Source of the DNA: Roseivirga sp. UBA6052
GTDB taxonomy: Bacteria > Bacteroidota > Bacteroidia > Cytophagales > Cyclobacteriaceae
Length of the DNA: 64,000 nucleotides
Assembly: GCA_002427755.1 (NCBI GenBank)
Contig: DIYO01000001.1
Coordinates: 1,054,001-1,118,000, forward strand
Direction: 5' to 3'
Made by a program: the position numbers and the translations under genes. The notes under the pieces were generated by a model, which saw only the letters and a list, made by a program, of their open reading frames with translations, had not been told where the DNA came from and made no database searches. Below are positions 62,296-64,000 of this stretch, piece by piece (the stretch's first letter is position 1; each line of letters starts with the position of its first letter).

Positions 62296-62328
62296 TTGTT
62301 TCCTGAGTCTCTAAAAACACTATTTTTG
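62296..62328 (+). promoter_or_regulatory. Promoter of leuS
   Basis: TTG (62296-62298) and an exact TATTTTTG (62321-62328) are 22 bp apart, within the Bacteroidota spacer range. Transcription would start near 62335, about 27 nt before the ATG at 62362. Confidence 0.6.
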
Positions 62329-62361
62329 CAGACTTAATTTCTAAAAGATACCTAAGCGGTA

Positions 62362-64000
62362 ATGGCAGACTATAACCATCGAGTAATTGAGCCTAAGTGG
62401 CAGCAATATTGGAAAGAAAACGAAACCTTTAAGGCTTCTGTAGATACTTCTAAGCCTAAGTTTTACGCACTAGATATGTTCCCCTACCCTTCTGGTGCAG
62501 GGCTGCATGTAGGCCACCCTTTAGGTTATATCGCTTCAGACATTGTTTCTCGATTTAAAAGAAATAAAGGATTCAATGTATTACACCCTATGGGTTTTGA
62601 TGCTTTTGGACTACCTGCTGAGCAATATGCCATCCAAACGGGTCAGCATCCTGCAATTACCACAAAAGAGAATATTAGCCGATATAAAGAGCAATTAGAG
62701 AATATCGGCTTTGCCTTTGACTGGGACAAAGAAGTGCAGACTTGTGATCCAAGCTATTACAAATGGACACAGTGGATTTTCATGCAGATCTTTAACAGCT
62801 GGTATGATTATGACGCTTCCAAAGCTAGGCATATCGATGAGCTAGTAGCCATTTTTGAAAAAGACGGAAATGCCAACATCAATGCGGCATGCGATGATGA
62901 TACGCCAGATTTCTCTACTGAAGAATGGAAAGGAATGTCTGCTGATGACCAGCAATTAATGCTCCTCAAGTATCGATTGACCTATTTATCGGAAACCGCT
63001 GTAAACTGGTGTCCTCAATTAGGAACTGTACTTTCTAATGATGAAGTAAAAGACGGTTTTTCAGAAAGAGGTGGTTTTCCTGTAGTTCGCAAGAACATGC
63101 AACAGTGGAGTATGCGCATTACAGCTTACGCAGAAAGACTGCTTCAAGGATTAGAATCCATTGACTGGTCTGAGCCACTAAAAGAAATGCAGCGCAACTG
63201 GATAGGGAAATCTATCGGTGCAGAATTATCTTTTGAAGTGGAGAATTCTGATTTAGCGATCGAGGTCTTCACAACACGTATCGATACCATATTCGGAGTA
63301 ACCTTTATGTGTGTTGCTCCCGAAAGCGACTATGCTGCACAACTCACAACTCCTGAGCAAAAAGAAGCTGTAGAAGCTTATGTGGCACAAGCGGCCACTC
63401 GTTCAGAAAGAGATAGAATGAGTGATGTAAAAACGATCTCAGGCGTCTTTACCGGAAGCTATGCTATCAATTCTTACAACGGAGAAAAAATTCCGGTTTG
63501 GGTAGGAGATTACGTATTAGCTGGTTACGGAACGGGTGCGGTGATGGCTGTACCATGTGGCGACCAAAGAGATTACGATTTTGCCAAGCATTTCGATTTA
63601 CCGATTGTTCCTGTCATTAAAGATGCAGACATCTCTGAGCAAGCCGACCCCACAAAGGATGGCACTATGATCAACTCTGGTTTCTTAGATGGGCTTTCTT
63701 GCAATGATGCTATTACTAAGGCCATAGAATTTGCTGAAGAGAAAGGCATTGGTAAAGGGAAAATAAACTATAGAATTAGAGATGCGATTTTCGCACGTCA
63801 AAGATATTGGGGAGAACCCGTTCCGGTTTACTTTAAAGGGAATATTCCTCATTTAGTAGACGAGGCAGACCTTCCGATTATCCTTCCTGAAATTGATAAA
63901 TACTTACCTACGGAAGACGGTGATCCTCCATTGGGTAGAGCTGAGAACTTCACTTATACGCCTAACGGAGAAACTGAGGCTTACCCTTTAGAATTGAGCA
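62362..64000 (+). CDS. leuS: Leucyl-tRNA synthetase (3' end outside window)
   Basis: The first 546 codons of a class I synthetase: NHRVIEPKWQQYWKE, then PYPSGAGLHVGHPLGY with the HIGH-type HVGH motif at residues 49-52, WGEPVPVYF near the end of the visible part and the editing-domain-like region with AGYGTGAVMAVPCGDQRDYDFA. An insertion near residues 155-190 (IDELVAIFEKDGN) is typical of Bacteroidota LeuRS. The KMSKS motif has not yet been reached. It charges tRNA-Leu in the cytoplasm. A TTG-N22-TATTTTTG promoter lies just upstream; the gene is divergent from the small hypothetical gene at 62026-62268. Confidence 0.97.
   Translation, partial: MADYNHRVIEPKWQQYWKENETFKASVDTSKPKFYALDMFPYPSGAGLHVGHPLGYIASDIVSRFKRNKGFNVLHPMGFDAFGLPAEQYAIQTGQHPAITTKENISRYKEQLENIGFAFDWDKEVQTCDPSYYKWTQWIFMQIFNSWYDYDASKARHIDELVAIFEKDGNANINAACDDDTPDFSTEEWKGMSADDQQLMLLKYRLTYLSETAVNWCPQLGTVLSNDEVKDGFSERGGFPVVRKNMQQWSMRITAYAERLLQGLESIDWSEPLKEMQRNWIGKSIGAELSFEVENSDLAIEVFTTRIDTIFGVTFMCVAPESDYAAQLTTPEQKEAVEAYVAQAATRSERDRMSDVKTISGVFTGSYAINSYNGEKIPVWVGDYVLAGYGTGAVMAVPCGDQRDYDFAKHFDLPIVPVIKDADISEQADPTKDGTMINSGFLDGLSCNDAITKAIEFAEEKGIGKGKINYRIRDAIFARQRYWGEPVPVYFKGNIPHLVDEADLPIILPEIDKYLPTEDGDPPLGRAENFTYTPNGETEAYPLELS

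Noticed and set aside
1..64000. CRISPR arrays, tRNA or rRNA genes, insertion sequences, prophage
   Set aside because: I saw no regularly spaced repeats, cloverleaf sequences, transposases or phage genes. Short tRNAs could be missed by eye.

Overview
This window is an AT-rich chromosomal segment of a Bacteroidota bacterium, most likely a marine Cytophagales relative of the Roseivirga/Marivirga/Fulvivirga type. The assignment is by protein character, not by database search. It rests on DUF5723, DUF6913, DUF4197 and histone H1-like proteins, a SerB-SerA fusion, a bacterial serine palmitoyltransferase-like enzyme, large FtsX/MacB-type permeases in tandem, several TTG starts without Shine-Dalgarno sequences, and promoters of the Bacteroidota TTG-N(17-23)-TAnnTTTG type. 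No rRNA, tRNA, insertion sequence, prophage or CRISPR array was seen.

Layout. 1-6.0 kb (minus strand): the start of a capsule/exopolysaccharide operon (wza-like export lipoprotein, wzc-like tyrosine autokinase with a (Gly-Tyr)12 tail, an ABC flippase-like half transporter, wbpD- and wbpB-like sugar genes) that leaves the window on the left. 6.3-16.5 kb (plus): penicillin acylase, a small membrane protein, a SerB-SerA fusion, a YtcJ-like amidohydrolase lipoprotein, a gap holding a candidate structured RNA, an MFS transporter overlapping a serC-like aminotransferase, and a tandem universal stress protein. 16.6-26.5 kb: a second MFS protein, a CDP-paratose 2-epimerase-like enzyme, a TetR-controlled RND efflux operon with two matching operators, and a P1 peptidase. 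26.5-28.8 kb: a MarR regulator and an ECF sigma / membrane anti-sigma-like / Spy-like trio. 28.8-33.7 kb: housekeeping xseA-xseB-ligA-DUF6913-dapA. 33.7-38.8 kb: histone H1-like protein, serine palmitoyltransferase-like enzyme, and accC-DUF1015-maf. 38.8-44 kb: sdaAB-tolC-macA-like operon, a class IV aminotransferase and thyA. 44-56.9 kb: an MMPL-type exporter, a DUF5723 protein with a lipoprotein partner, PspC, an endonuclease/exonuclease/phosphatase protein, two paralogous permeases and a D-serine dehydratase-like enzyme. 57-58.7 kb: a tight five-gene operon SPFH / DUF4177-like / Arc-like ribbon-helix-helix / zinc ribbon / SdpI. 58.7-64 kb: a GT39-type membrane glycosyltransferase, 1-Cys peroxiredoxin, DUF4197, a small hypothetical protein and the first 546 codons of leuS.

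How the genes work together. Serine metabolism recurs: synthesis (SerB-SerA fusion, SerC), use (serine palmitoyltransferase), breakdown (SdaAB, D-serine dehydratase-like) and a possible serine-linked DUF1015. Envelope functions are the second theme: polysaccharide export, two efflux modules, MMPL, FtsX-type permeases and an ECF envelope-stress module. The least explained unit is the SPFH-to-SdpI operon, followed by the structured RNA candidate at about 12.88-13.06 kb. Three small genes shorter than 60 codons were found by reading the sequence: histone H1-like at 33735-33908, DUF4177-like at 57813-57956 and Arc-like at 57959-58129.
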